From: Ustulina deusta
Taxonomy: Eukaryota > Ascomycota > Sordariomycetes > Xylariales > Xylariaceae
Length of the DNA: 64,000 nucleotides
Direction of reading: 5' to 3'
NCBI GenBank assembly: GCA_023159155.1
Contig: JAJNNX010000031.1
Span: 310,001-374,000, forward strand
Shown here: piece by piece, positions 21,601-34,680 of the stretch
Layout of the letters: each line of letters opens with the position of its first letter
How positions within the stretch are numbered: the stretch's first letter is position 1
The notes under the pieces: generated by a model
Databases searched by the model: none
Told to the model about the DNA's origin: nothing
The model's input: the letters and a program-made list of their open reading frames with translations, nothing else
Made by a program: the position numbers and the translations under genes

Positions 21601-23450
21601 ATGGATGAAATCTACTCAGAGCAGGACGGGCTCAAGCAAGACCTTGGCCTAACCAAGGTCCGAGCGGTCCAAAATCAAAATTACAAGCGCCATGGCACCA
21701 AAGTAAGTAACATACATGGAGTTCTCTTCTTCCTCATCCCATAACAACTCCAATTTTTTCTTTGAAGTCAGTTAGATCTGTGCATAAGGAAGGCTAACGT
21801 CACCAAAAAAACGCAGTCCTACGTCCATCTCCTCCATAGATATAACTTCGAGCCAACGAGGGGTGGCCCTTATTTCCGAGAGAGTCGAGCCAAGCAAAGG
21901 GGCCTTGTCCCTGAAAAGCTGAGGGCTGCCCTTGGTGGCCGTGTCAGCAAAGAACGAATTCTCGTCAAGATGTCCGGCCCTGAACCCGGCGCTAAACACG
22001 GCGAGGTCACCGCCGAAGACTCACAGAACGACGCGCTGTCAGTTTTACACAAACAACCGGAGTTTTCTCAGCATACAAACTAATTACTCCAACCCTTGCA
22101 GATATCTGTGCAAAGTCTTAGTAGGGACGCCTCCTCAAAGCCTGATGTTAGATTTCGACACCGGCTCAGCCGACACCTGGGTATGTAACCTAGCCAACCT
22201 CTTAGTTGCCTCCTTTTATCTCGCTAACTCGTCACAGATGTTCTCCAAAGCTCTCAGTTCATCCAAGGAAAAAGGCCACAACGTCTTCGATCCCGAAAAG
22301 TCAAGCACCTACGAGCCCCTGTCCGGAAAGAGTTAGAAGATCGAGTACGGCGACGGCTCATATGCCTCGGGCGACTGTGGCAACGACACCCTTATCATCG
22401 GCGGCCTATCAGTAAAGAAGCAGACAATCGAGATGGCCGAGGATCTCTCGGAGCAGTTCGTGAGCAACACAGGCGACGGCCTCCTCGGCCTCGCATTCAG
22501 CAAGATCAACACGGTACAAGACGGCGGCAAGGCCGATCCACAAGCGACGCCGGTCGAGAACATGATCCAGCAGGACGATATTCCAAAGGAAGCAGCACTC
22601 TTCACCACGGCGCTATACAGCTCGCGAGACGCGGCAGCCACCTCGCGATCGTTCTACACCTTTGGGTTCATCGACAAGGAGCTGGTCGAGAAGTCGGGCG
22701 AAAAGATACACTGGGTGGAGGTGGACAAGTCGGACGGGTTCTGGGCTATCACGTCGAAGTCGGCCTCGGTGAACGGGGAGTCGATCGAGATGAGCTCCGA
22801 CACGGCCATCGTCGACACGGGCACGACGCTCGCGCTAATGTCCGACGACGTCGTCGACGCCCTATACGCGCAGATCCCCGGCGCCACGTACGACTGGTTC
22901 AACCAGGGCTACATCTTCCCCATCGACGTCACGGTCGACGACCTCCCCGACTTCAAGGTCGCCATTGGCGACAAGGAGTTTCTGATCCAGAAGGAAGACC
23001 TCGCGTTCACGCCCACCAACGATGGCAAGGGTTGGTACGGCGGCGTTCAGAGCCGCGGCAGCCTGCCCTTCAATATCTACGGCGATACATTTCTGAAGAG
23101 CGTTTACGCTGTAAGTCCCCCATCTCAATTTCATACTGAAGGGTCTAAGGTGTTGAATTACCTACCTACTACCTGCATCACTGGCGCACCCACCCCCCAC
23201 AAATGTTCTCTATCCTCCCTACTTCTTCAATATTCCTAGATGCCCCCATATGCGTAACCAATCACTAACCTGCAGCACCATATAGATCTGGGATCAAGGA
23301 AACACCCGCTTCGGCGTCGTCCCGAAGCTCGAGGAAACGCAAAACCTAACGCGCCCCACGGCGACCGATGGCAATGAGGCCAAGACCAGAGTCACGAGCG
23401 TTGCCATGGCGGCCGCTGATGGCATCGACCCTATCAGCGTTCCCCTTTAG
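21601..23450 (+). pseudogene. Pepsin-like aspartic protease (A1) interrupted by one in-frame TAG
   Basis: Exons 21601-21702, 21817-22037, 22102-22180, 22238-23110 and 23286-23450 join in consistent phases to 479 codons with a single stop, TAG at 22334-22336. Both catalytic motifs are present: DFDTGSADTW before the stop and AIVDTGTTLA after it. So are the flap YGDGS, directly after the stop, and the family end SLPFNIYGDTFLKSVYA. The N-terminal SYVHLLHRYNFEPTRGGPY block matches fungal A1 proteases lacking a classical signal peptide. Homologues have Trp (TGG) where TAG stands, so one G-to-A change explains it. Everything downstream is intact, so this is either a very young null allele, an mRNA-editing site, or a sequence error. 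If not bypassed, the product ends before the flap and would be inactive. Confidence 0.85.
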
Positions 23451-24732
23451 ATGGTGGAGCGTCATCGTTTGGATTGATGTGACATGCCTTCTCTCGTCCT
23501 AGTCGCTAGTAGTCTGTTCTTCATCAATGCGCCGGGTTTGTTTGTTTGTGTGTGTCTGCTGAATGCAAGGGATGTGGTTGGCAGGTTGAAAATTAATGAA
23601 CTTGTAACGTTATGTAGCAAATATGGGTGACTCAAGCTTTGTGGGCTTGAAAAGATCCCTAAATTGGTTGGTTGGAGGTAGATTGAACTGACTAGCGACA
23701 TACCACTAATCTACCTATCCATGATTGTCCTTCTTACACTTTCGCGAATAATGTTATACACAATATATCATGACATTAGTAGTTTGTTCTCCTTCTTAGC
23801 TACTAGCAGCATTAGCGCTCGCTTGGTTTCTCCGATGCCTCTTGCTATCTGCAGCTACTAATGGCCTTGAATAGAAAGTCACAACATATGTCGAGAGGAC
23901 ACCCGGAGTCTCAAACAATATACCCGGTAAATTATATAGAAGTGTTCATTACCAAGCAGAGAAGCCAGCCCTGGAGGCCACAAACACGGTTGTATTTAGG
24001 TTTCGGTAGCAGACCTACAAAGGGAGCAGGGAGGTCAACAACTAGCTGGATTGGCAGCCTCCTTTCATCATCCCTCTCTGTTCGATCTTCTCGGATCTCC
24101 CCACATGCAACAGTTTATAACCGGCAAACCCATTCTACTCGAGGCAGAAAGAAAGACACAATCGCGCGTCGAATAACAAATGTCCGAACCTGGACCTCTG
24201 TCTTTCTCCCGGAAGGGATATGTGGTAAAACCGCAAAGTGTGCCCTCTTGCCCACTAAAGATTTGTCCAAACCAAGCAACACAAAAAAAGTGAGCCTCCT
24301 TGTGTCCGTAATCCCCCTCTCCCCCCCACCCAACGCATCCCGCCTGGTAGAAAACCTGTAGCTATAAAAAGCGAATATAAAACGCGAAAGAGAACTCCTC
24401 CAACGCCATTGCAGAATGACCCTTCCAGAAACTGATGGAAATGGCAAGAGCCAACGCCGAAAGGACTGAACGTAAGGGTTGAAGCTGGGTGGGGGCGGGG
24501 GCCAAGCTGGGCCCTTAGAGTTATTCCAGGTAGCCAAGATCAGCTGGCAATTAAAGGTAGCCTGATGATTGGTGTATTGTAGGTTATTACACGGGTGTGA
24601 TCCAACGCTAAGAATAGGTACCGAGCCGAAAGTCTGGGACCCCTTGACATCTACTGCAAAGACATATCGTGACGCTTCGATTCTCCTTCATCTAGTGTAG
24701 ATAATCGTGACTAAGGAGCAGAAGTAGAAACT
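23451..24732. other. Convergent spacer between the protease and the Barentsz-like gene
   Basis: 3' flanks of two convergent genes. Frames at 23861-24361 and 24115-24537 overlap antiparallel and show no domain. Nothing else seen. Confidence 0.5.
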
Positions 24733-26895
24733 CTACTGAGGGTAGTAGACTCCAGGAGTAGGGTAGTAATATCCATCTGGGCTAGGTGTAACCATACCAT
24801 TGATGCCGACGTTGGGCATCGGGTAACCTTGCGACGCAGGATAGGTATAAGGGGCCATGGGTGCTAGCTGAGAAGCATCGTAGTAATAGACCATTCCGTT
24901 GACCTCTTGGGCAACAAGATTAGGATTCTGTGGATTTTGTCCTGGAGGCTGAGCACTTCCAATTTCGCCTGGAGGCTGTTGACTTGGTTGCGAACCAGGA
25001 ATGAAGGCCGTTGCACCCGGGGGTATGGTACCGGGATAGGGAGCAGGTGGGTAGTAATAACCTTGTTGTGGGGGCATCATTTGATAAGTTGGGAAATAGC
25101 CTTGCGGCGAGAATTGATTTGGCTGGAACGGAGCGGCGTGAATAGCACGCTCCGGTATCTGTGATAGAGGTGTCCCAGTTGAGTGCTGTGAGGGGTAGGA
25201 CGGATGCCGAGCATGAGTATCTTGGCCCAAGCCATTAGATACTTGAACAGGAACCTGTTGATGGAAAGCTTGGTGATAACAGTTCTCTGGGGACTCGATA
25301 CTAGCAACAGAAACTGTCTTCTGTGGGCGAGGCTGGTGCATTGGAATGGGAGCGGCCCGATTTTCCACGAATGGAGGTTTTGGAGGGAGGGGGTGTGTCT
25401 GGGGCTGGATTCGTTCGTTGAAAGCAGGATGTGAATTGTTCACAGACATCACAGCTGGAGCCTCGCCTCCAGGGGGGATTCTTTGGTCTTGTCGGTTTTG
25501 GGGTGGGAGTCTGACGACTGGTCGAGTGGTGTCGTATGGAAGTGCGGGACGAGACACAGCAGAGCCGGTTGGGGAGGCAATATAATCTCTACTCATATCC
25601 GGGGCGATGGATGAACGGCGACTAAGAGCGATGCTAGGAGAATAAGCGCTTCCGGCATAGGCACTCCCCCCGAAAACGCTCGTTCTTCTTGAAAAGCCCC
25701 CGATGGATCCCAAGCCGGATCTCGGCTTGCCTCGCAATCGCTGGTTTGGACGCATAGCACGAGGAATGAATATGAACGACCTATCAATAGCCGGGAAGAC
25801 ATAACGATGCGGGAAGTCAGGTAGAGAAATTCGGACCGGCTTGTCGCGTCTCAAGGGTGGCCTGTGATCAGGTAGTTTCGTGTATTGCTTAATAGGTATG
25901 CCAGAAAAGACAATGGGTTCCTTTACGCCCGGCAAGAATACTCTTATCTGCACGTTGCCTAGTAGCTTCTCCGTGGACATCTTCCGATTAATAGGCGTAG
26001 AGCTTTGGGGGCAGGTTGGAATAAAACCATTGCCATTAGGCGGTCCATCGTCAGCGAAAGAGGATCGTGGCTGCCGGACAGATGGGGTTTGCGTGACAGT
26101 CTCGTGCATATCATGGGCCCAAGGAGCAGATATTGTAGGGTCGGCAGGGCTATGCATCGGATAGCTGCTATTGTTAGTACAGAAGGAGAATCGATAAGGG
26201 CGTTATGCTTACTTGGTTGGAGCAAAGGGGCCACCGATACCACGACCTCGCCCACGAGAAGGCCGGCCAAACGGGCGAAATCCATTGGCAGATGGTCCAG
26301 CATGTCTATGGTCATGCATGAAGAAAGCCCCTCTATTAGGAACAAAAGACGGATCCTCGTCCCGCTTGCGCCTGTATTCCTCGTGTTCTGTGCGGCGTCG
26401 GTCGCCTGGAGGACCCTGCGAACCGTCCCGTGCTGGAGCTAATACGGAATTTGAGCTGACTACAATGGGCGCAGGTGCCTTTGCGGGTGACTTTGGAGCA
26501 CCTTCGAACTCGACCTCTTCTACGGGAGCGTTCTTGTCAGAGAGGCTCAGGCCGTTCAGCATGAACTCAGTGTCAGACACAGTATCGTTGCTCGACTTCG
26601 GGTGCTTCTGTGGGGCAGAACTGGGCGTGGGTTTGGAGTGGGCTTTCCTGTTGCCGTTGGTGCTAGCGGTGCGACCGCCTATCTTCTTCTTCACTGGCGG
26701 GCGTGTAGGCGAAGCGTCTTCGACATTACTAGTATCGCTGTCATCGGCGGCATCAACGTCGTCGGAGGCCAAGGAACCGTCGCTGAGCGAATCATCGTCC
26801 AAGTCAAGCTGGTCCGGACCACCCTCGTCCTCGCCTTCATCCTCGACACGGCGTCTATGGCCGATCAGCTTTCTCCGTCGGATGCCGGCCGCCAT
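24733..26895 (-). CDS. Barentsz/CASC3-like protein with an eIF4AIII-binding (Btz/SELOR) domain
   Basis: Exons 26895-26213 and about 26167-24733 join in phase 2 to give about 705 residues. A basic start (MAAGIRRRKLIGHRRR) leads to a long acidic region (15-60) and a disordered stretch. The Btz/SELOR core is at about 165-200: GDRRRTEHEEYRRKRDEDPS followed by FVPNRGAFFMHDHRHAG. An RG-rich patch (RPSRGRGRGIGG) follows. The second exon is low-complexity, rich in Pro, Gln and Tyr, and ends in repeated PYPGT/GYYYPTPGVYYPQ-like elements. In animals CASC3 is an exon-junction-complex part that clamps eIF4AIII on mRNA and couples to nonsense-mediated decay and localisation. The fungal role is inferred. 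The acceptor is tag or the next cag, differing by one residue. ATG 26895 was chosen because upstream in-frame codons have no other ATG. Confidence 0.8.
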
Positions 26896-29800
26896 GTTGT
26901 ATGAGAATTGCAGAGGGTGCGATGCGCGAGACTGATCGACAGCGACGACGGGTGGAGTACTGCCCAAGCCGCCGAGGGAAACACGAAGCCACCACGAGGA
27001 GCTGGATTACGACGTTGGCGTCGTGGCCAATGCGGATGTCATGCGTTCCTGTGCACAATGGAGGAACAGCAGAGGGTGACGAGTGATTGGCAGGAAAAGT
27101 AAACAGACCAGAACGGCAGAGGCGAAATAACCGCCGGCGGTGCAGAAAGAACAGAAAGGGTGTTGAGACAGTCAATTAGAAAGCCAGAGCGCCTGTGATT
27201 CATACAATAGCCCTACGCAGAAGCAGGGTCGCCCGTCTCGTAGGTCCCCCCTGCGGTGTCAAGTCGGGTTGAGTCGGGTCGAGTCAAGGCAACGCAAACC
27301 GGGTTGGAGTCGAGGCGATGGTTACAATACGAGACAAGACAAGACAGACACGACGACGGACGGACTTAAGAGCAGGAAAAAGAAACAACACAAACTGGTC
27401 GATAAATCAAGAAGAAGAGAAGAAGAAGACGACCCCGTAATCCAGGGGAAGGCAGTTGTATAAGCCTAAACAGAAAAGGGGCAAGCCTTTACAGTGATTT
27501 GTCTCTAGGAGATGTAGTGGTGACAAGAGGAGGAGTTGTGCGAAATGGCCGTGATGGACAGAATCCAAAAGTTTCGATGAGGTTAAGTCAAGCTGGCAGA
27601 GAGAGTGACGGGGGGCCGACCTAGTGTGGGTGGGTAGGCCTGGGTTGGTAAGTGAACTAGATACCTAAGGTAGAGTACGGTAGTACCTGTCGTTAGTGGG
27701 GAACTACCTACACTAGGTACTACCTTACTCTACTAGAAGCCAGCAACGAACAACCAGAACCTAGAACCTAGAACCTATAGAACGGGAAACCAGGGTAACC
27801 ACGAGCCAGTGCAAGCCAGCAAGATTGCCGGCTCTCGTTCAGGTGTTGCCAGCCGGACAAGGGAAACAGCTGCCTACAGGAGGTACTTGGGTAGATGCAA
27901 GGAAGAATAGGTAGCTTGATGATGGATCGATCCACTGTTCCGGCTTAAGTTACTTAAGTCGGTGCTGGTGTTGGTAAGCAAAAGCTCTCATGTTATAGTG
28001 GTTGCGCATTGTTCGTATCGACTACCTCCCGGTATTGTGTGTTTGTCGAGGAACAGTTGCTGCCTTACATACTACAAAACACTAAATGCCGCATGAAGAC
28101 ACCACTTAAATGATTTGCCCGACTGTCTTTTCTACTCGAAAAGCTCAATCACTGATGTTCGCTCGAACAAGAAACCCCCCACAGCACGCTATTGGTCACT
28201 GCACTCTGCTGCACTGACAACATGCACCTCGTGTGGATGCACTGACTGGCTACGAGTGCCTGTTGAGCAGCCTGGCAGGTTCATTAATGTATTCAACCGA
28301 ATCGTCCTTCGCTTGCTCCTCCTCACGTCTGCCCTCGAAACGCTCAAGCCGCAAGAAATAATACAAGTTCTGGGCAAGGTGTTGGGTTGTGCGCACGCGC
28401 AAACACACGCGGCAGCCTCCCAGGCTCCGAGTCCTCGTGCACATGGAGTCCAAACTCGGTCCAATCACCATTATGCACGCGGATCCAGTCAACAAACGGT
28501 GCAGCCATCAACATCGGCCATAGCGTGATCCTCGATGGTGTGCATATACATACATACAGAGAAGCTTACCCGGTTCTTCGTCCTACAACTGCTCTTAATG
28601 AATGCCTCTTCCTCTCGCACCCAGATGCGTTCAGATGGGTTGGCAAGATGCCATAGGCATGCCCAGACTTGTGGCTATGGTTGCTGGCAACAAAAGTGCT
28701 GACAAAATGCGTACGGGTACCTGAAGAGATGACGAAAGACGAGCACTGTACTAATTCCCCATCATTTACTTCCACGCACCTTTGTGTGTTTTTCTGAAAG
28801 CAACCTCCGGTATCGGTATTGCTTGTTGCTTACCAGCTTGCATCCTGCCGAGGTCCTCCTGCTTCTTTGTTTTGTTTAGCATCAAGAAAACGAAAACAGT
28901 CGTGCTACCTTCAGCTGTTTTCAAGTCTGGTGTTCGATCTACAGGCTGATGGCAACCAACATGCTTCCTTCAGACTTGTCACAACTATTATCTGGGTAAA
29001 TGCACTACACATCACCTGTGTAGTTGACCTGTAGGCTGGAACGAATCAGTCTATATCTAACAGTCACTGGGGGTAAACCCATAAAGAATCAGATTGTCAC
29101 CGAGAAAAGATACAGGAGCAAGATTGGACTAAATTAGGCAAATTCCATTATCTTACACCATATTTATATAGGTAACAAACACTCCGGCAAATACCTAGGT
29201 GCCTGTTGATCTACTTAGCCTTGTAAGTTCGGGGTTTTACTACAAAATTAGAAAACCCCACAACTTCTCAATGGAGCACCTTAAGGCTATATATTAGTTG
29301 ATCTGGTCTTGTAGAATGGGCAGCCTCAGCCAGTTATAATTAGGTAATTTGATAACAGGCAGCACATCATGGGTTGTTTGAAACTGTTGTTCATATGTGC
29401 GTCAGATCATCATTTTGTATAAGGTGGGTACTCTTGATTGTTGCTGTCAATTTCGGTGGATGTAGCGTAAGCCGTAGGTAGATTAAAGGATGTTGGGGGC
29501 CGGAATAAAATGGGTTGTTTTTCCTATGACAAGCAGACACCTTAATTCCAGAATTCAGGATAATGCATGTTTACGACAGGTAAAAATCGGGGTTTGAAGT
29601 CATGAAGGTACCGAGGGATGGAAGATAGGCACTTGTAGGCGCCAATCAACTGAAATGGAAAGGCAAGGCAGACAACAAATCAAAACCTCGGGATAATACT
29701 TGCGGAGTGTGAATGGCTACTAGCAGCATTCTATCATGTCTTCCAGGGTCCCTTAGGCAGCAACCATACCATCTACGCATAGAATCGGTATGAATGAGGT

Positions 29801-31582
29801 TGTGCGAAACTTCTTGAACACACTACCAAGATCAATTTAAGTCTGATTAGTCGAGAAGCCGAAGTAGGTAGTACAGGTCTTGGACAGCACTATCTACCGA
29901 GGCAGCACTAGGTACTCAGAAGAGGATTGATGTTTGGGGCAAAATCGATGACGACGCCAGATTGGTGGCTACATATTGTTCCAGGGATTCGGGAGACAAA
30001 CAACAAGTCGGTCAGGTAGCCCTACCCCATACTTTCATCATACAAGAGAAGAAGAAGAAAAGAGGAGGAGGCATATGAAAGAAACTTCAGGCCAAGTGCC
30101 TACAAACAACTTGCCTTACCATTTTTTTTCTATTGCTCAAAGGTATTCCTGAGCTCTGGTGCTCCTAGTAACAATGCTGCTAGGCAGAAAAGCATCAGAG
30201 TTCCTACTACCTGTACCCTGGACCGCCTTACCGAGGAACCTAACTGTAGGTACCTTATGTCGTGTACATCCATTGTACCTTATTGCTTATGTATTGTATA
30301 CGCGCATTTCTAATCAATACCTACCTAATTGTCACTGTCACCCTTACTGCCACTGTCAACTCTACACTATGCGACCAGCTTGCGAAGACTACATCTGCCT
30401 GCAAGTGGCGGGGGGCGACACTTCTCGACCTATATAAGGTATATAGCCGTAAGTCCAGTCACTGACACAACTGTATTTTATTCAACACAGGTCCTAGTGT
30501 CTGCTTGTTGGCCTCAACTACATGATCGACCTTATCTACCTGGACGAAAGATTACAGACGGCTTTGAATACACGTATGAACCAACCTACCGGCCTCCTCT
30601 CATTTTAGTACTCCAGTACCGCCTCACACAGGAGTGTGGCTCCCACTAGAGAGGTACCACCATTATTCATTCCAGCCGCATGCCTCTCGCCCATCCCTGC
30701 CACCTACTGTAAGTAAGTACTTACGCACATCTTCCATCACAAGGCTCTCCTTCTCCTCTTTCTCCTCTTCCCATCAAGAACACACCGACTATTGCACCAT
30801 ACCTATTGTATCCATCCCCCGTCATCAGCAAGCAACTATTCTCATATTTCATTGTCTGGCCTCTCCATTGAACGCATCATTGTTTTTATCGACTCGCTAG
30901 CTTTGTTTTGTTGGTGCGCGTCACCATTGGCCTCAATTGCTTGCTTGGTTGATTGACTGATCGTTGACCGCCTTATTGTCAATGCTGCCCGGGTGCTGAC
31001 CACAGCCTACAGCACACTCCCGAATAATCCAAGCTAGTACCTCCTTGGTACACTAGCTCCCATTGTGATAAGCCTAGGCTAACACCTGACCACAATACAT
31101 CATCGTTGATCGGCTGTCTCTTCCTCCAGGACAAGTACCTAGGTACGTAACTGTACAGCAGTATTCCCTTGCTCTTCGCTGCTTCCCGACCAGCCGGTGG
31201 GTACACTTTGTTCTCTTTCTGTGGAGTTTAGTGTATAGGGTACCATAGGTACATGGGCCTGCGTCCCACCTCCGCTTCTCCTAGGTCCTTTCTAGGTACT
31301 CTCCCCACCTGGTTGCCTGCGCTACTGCACGTTCCACGCTCTCCCGGCCCACCTACCACATCTCGTCACCAGGTCCCGAACACTGCACTCTCTCTTTCCT
31401 TCTCTCCTTCTCAGTCCCTTAGCTCTCCCATCATCTCTGGTTGCCATCCATCGAAGAGCACGGGCATTATCAACACTACCATCAACCTTCCTTCCTAAAG
31501 CATCTATACCTCAACTAGGCAGACTAGCCGTAGCCTAAGGCGCTGACACGATTCTTTTCGGGCTGCCAGGCCTGCACTCAAG
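26896..31582. other. 4.7 kb divergent spacer between the Barentsz-like gene and NBR1
   Basis: No gene is supported despite the length. Frames are short and lack domains, for example 28115-28528. It holds many TAGG/CCTA words (27655-27730, 29870-29920) and the palindrome TACCTAGGTA at 31136-31145. A pyrimidine-rich leader precedes the NBR1 start (31380-31500). Long 5' leaders or an unannotated non-coding RNA are possible but not shown. Confidence 0.45.
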
Positions 31583-34500
31583 ATGGCTTCGTCATCCGTA
31601 GGCACCACCGCCGATACTCCGATCAACCTCAAGATCAATATCGACGGCACAACTCGTCGGTTCAAGCTTCCACTACGAGATCTTGGCGCCAACGTTTTTG
31701 AGGATAAGGTATGTCCCATACTATTTTCCCAATCTTTGTCTGTCGAACGACTGTTCCTAACACGTTACACCAGCTCCGAGCTATTTTACATATACCCTCT
31801 GAGACCGCCGCCGTTGTCGAGAGATACTCCGACTCAGCCACTTCCTATGTCACCCTGCACCGGACAAACATTGCCGTCTACAAGCAACTTTACCGGGCCG
31901 CCAAGGCTAAGCAGAAGTTGAAGCTCCGCGTCACCACTACGCCAATCGCGCCTGTCACGGAAATTCCAACTCCTAAGCCAGTGTGCATTGAGGACGAGCC
32001 CGAAGAAGGGCCCCAGACAGTGGCTCAACCTGAGGCAGAGAAAGAACCCGAGAAAGAAATTGAGAAGGAGAAGGCTGATCTTTCGCTGTCTAAAGCTTCT
32101 GGAGTCGTTGAAACAGTGATCGCTCCTCAGAATAGGCAAGATTTCCCCCCATTTGTCAAGCAATGGCGAGCTCGAGGCAATCCCAGAATTCACCTAAGAC
32201 GGAACGGTGACGGCGTGGAAGTGATAGACTTTCTTGCGCCATCGACTTCTACCGAACCTTCCATCACCCGCGACTCTCTGGAAGGCTCAACTTCTGTCAC
32301 CACTCAGAATAACTCCCCTATCAGCTTGGCTCACCTAATGCGTGAGGTCGAAGAAAGAGAACTAGCAGCTGCTATTCAAGACGATTCGATCGCTCACTGT
32401 CTCGAAGAAACGGAACTCGCGGCCAATCTCGAACCACGTATGGCTCCCAGTAAATCTCCGGAAAGCCTGAAGTCCATCACCATCGACCATGTCGATTCTA
32501 CTACCAGTTCAGCCAGCTTGATGCGCGAGATCAAAGATGAGCACGAGGCACAAATCAGAGACTTAGTGGCTGTTCAGGAGCGTGTGGCAACAGCCAACGC
32601 AGTGAAAGAGATCATGGCAAGGTCAACAGCATGGAGCTTGAGCGGGACCGAGCCCACAGAGCTACCCAAACCTACGACTCCAGTCATGCAAGAAAAAGAC
32701 GTTAAACAGACAGAAGCAGTCGCTCGGCAAGAATGCATGAAGCGGCCGTTCACTGTCTGCTGCAACAGCTGTGATCGAGCCGTGCCGGAGGCCCATTACC
32801 ACTGCTCGATATGTGACGAGGGTGACTTTGACCTTTGCCAAGGGTGTGTCAACCGTGGCATCACTTGCTACGGCGATGGCCACTGGCTCATCAAGCGAAC
32901 TGTCGTTAATGGTGACATTAAGTGTAGCAGCACTCATATTGCCCCGAAGTCGATTCGATCCACACCTCTCAAACTTGCCCCGAAGCCGGCCTCTTCCACT
33001 GTTTCTTCTACCTTGCACATTCCTACTCAATCTCGTGTAGGAATGATGCCAGCTGAATGGAACTCGCCTTTTAGCGCTCGAACCTGCAACTGCTGTGTAC
33101 AGGAGTTTCCAGAAGAGGAGTTTGTTCACTGCACAACGTGCGATGATTATGATCTATGCAAGAGTTGTTTCGCTAAAAACCAACATGGACATCATCCCAA
33201 ACACGGCTTTGCTGCTGCCGTGAAAGGCACCATGCTTGACCAGCCCGTATCGTCTCGACTGGCACCTGGACGTAACGTCCTTCACAACGCCATCTGCGAC
33301 GGTTGCGATAAATACGTTCGAGGAATCCGTCACAAGTGCCTGGACTGTCCTGACTGGGACTATTGCTCAGATTGTGCGAAGGACGCGAGTTTCATTCATC
33401 CTAACCATCGCTTCGTCGCCATCTACGAACCATTGGCTGACCGGCCGTTCCGCACTGCTTCACGTGCTACTCACTATGGTATTAGTTGTGATGGTCCATT
33501 GTGCTCGAACCGCGAGAGTGGCTGTAGATATATTGTCGGTGAGCGATATAAGTGCGCTGTTTGTGATGACACTGATTTCTGCGCCAACTGCGAAGCCAGT
33601 CCCGCCAATACCCACAATAAAACACACCCTCTAATCAAATTCAAGACGCCAGTGCGTCACGTCAGTGTCACAACTACAGGCGAACATGAGGACGGGCAAC
33701 GTCTACCTACAATGGGCGACAGGCGCCGCTGCTCTCGCACCTCTACGCGGTCTCCTGACACAGCTGCCCCCCCGAAGGAAAAGATAGCTGCGACTCCTGT
33801 GCAGACTGTTGTTGATGTTCACCCTACTGAGCAGCCAACGCCACTACCCCCAAGCCACGACAACAGCGTTGTCATCAAAGAGGAAGCTAGCGAGAACATG
33901 CCATCTGTTCCCGTGAAGCCTTCTAAGGAGAACCCTGTCAGTAAAGATCTAGTAGCGATCTTCAAGTGGGACACGATTCGAGATGGCTCTGTCCTCCCGC
34001 CGAACCACACTTTTGAACAGACATGGGTCCTTCGCAACGAAGGTACAGTTCCATGGCCTGCTGGATGCTCTGTCAAGTTCGTTGGTGGGGACTACATGGG
34101 CGCTGTTGACCCTGCTCACCCTGCGGGTATCCACGAGCTAGTCTCCGCCTCTGAGTCTACCATTTGCTACAACGCCCTAAACCCCGGCCAAGAGTTCCCT
34201 TTCACTGTGTTAATGCGCACTCCCGATCGTGACGGGAAGGTTATCTCGTATTGGCGCCTGACAACTCCCGATGGTATCAAGTTTGGTCATAAGTTGTGGT
34301 GTGATGTCGCTGTTCAAGCACCACCTCAGGCTGAACAGGTCAAGGCACAGGTGCCAGATGTCATTGAGTCTGAAACCAAGGTGGAGGAGACAATTCCGAC
34401 AGCTGTTAGCGAGAGCCACATGATCATTCCTAAATTAGAGCACGAGTCTCCCTCTCCCAGCATCTTCATGGATGGTCGACCAGAGATCGAAGTTGAGACC

Positions 34501-34680
34501 GAGACCGAGACCCTGGCCCCATCTGCTGATGATGACGATGATGACTTCGAGGACTGTGGAGATGATGACTGGGCTGAAGAATCGGCCAGCGGCTTCATGA
34601 CGGATGAAGAATATGATATACTCGATGCTTCCGATGAGGAGTTCCTTTTTGAGCAGCAGAAAAAGCTCTCAAAGAAATAA
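31583..34680 (+). CDS. NBR1-like selective-autophagy receptor (PB1, four ZZ fingers, FW domain)
   Basis: Exons 31583-31708 and 31774-34680 join in phase 0 to give 1,010 residues. A PB1-like module lies at about 12-95. A long Glu-rich linker follows, then four ZZ-type zinc fingers. They start at about 370 (CCNSCDRAVPEAHYHCSICD), 478 (CNCCVQEFPEEEFVHCTTCD), 547 (CDGCDKYVRGIRHKCLDCPD) and 611 (CDGPLCSNRE, then YKCAVCDDTDFCANC). The NBR1 four-tryptophan (FW) domain is at about 770-890, with FEQTWVLRNEGTVPWPAGC, SYWRLTTPDG and KLWCDVAVQ. The acidic C-terminus contains EEYDIL (about residue 988) and DEEFLF, both Atg8-interacting (LIR) candidates. Fungal NBR1 proteins carry cargo to autophagosomes or to the vacuole. 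The FW domain is the expected cargo-binding part. UBA is absent, as expected for fungi. Confidence 0.9.

Noticed and set aside
28115..28528. 137-codon plus-strand frame in the long spacer
   Set aside because: No domain; antiparallel frames of similar length overlap it, as expected by chance.
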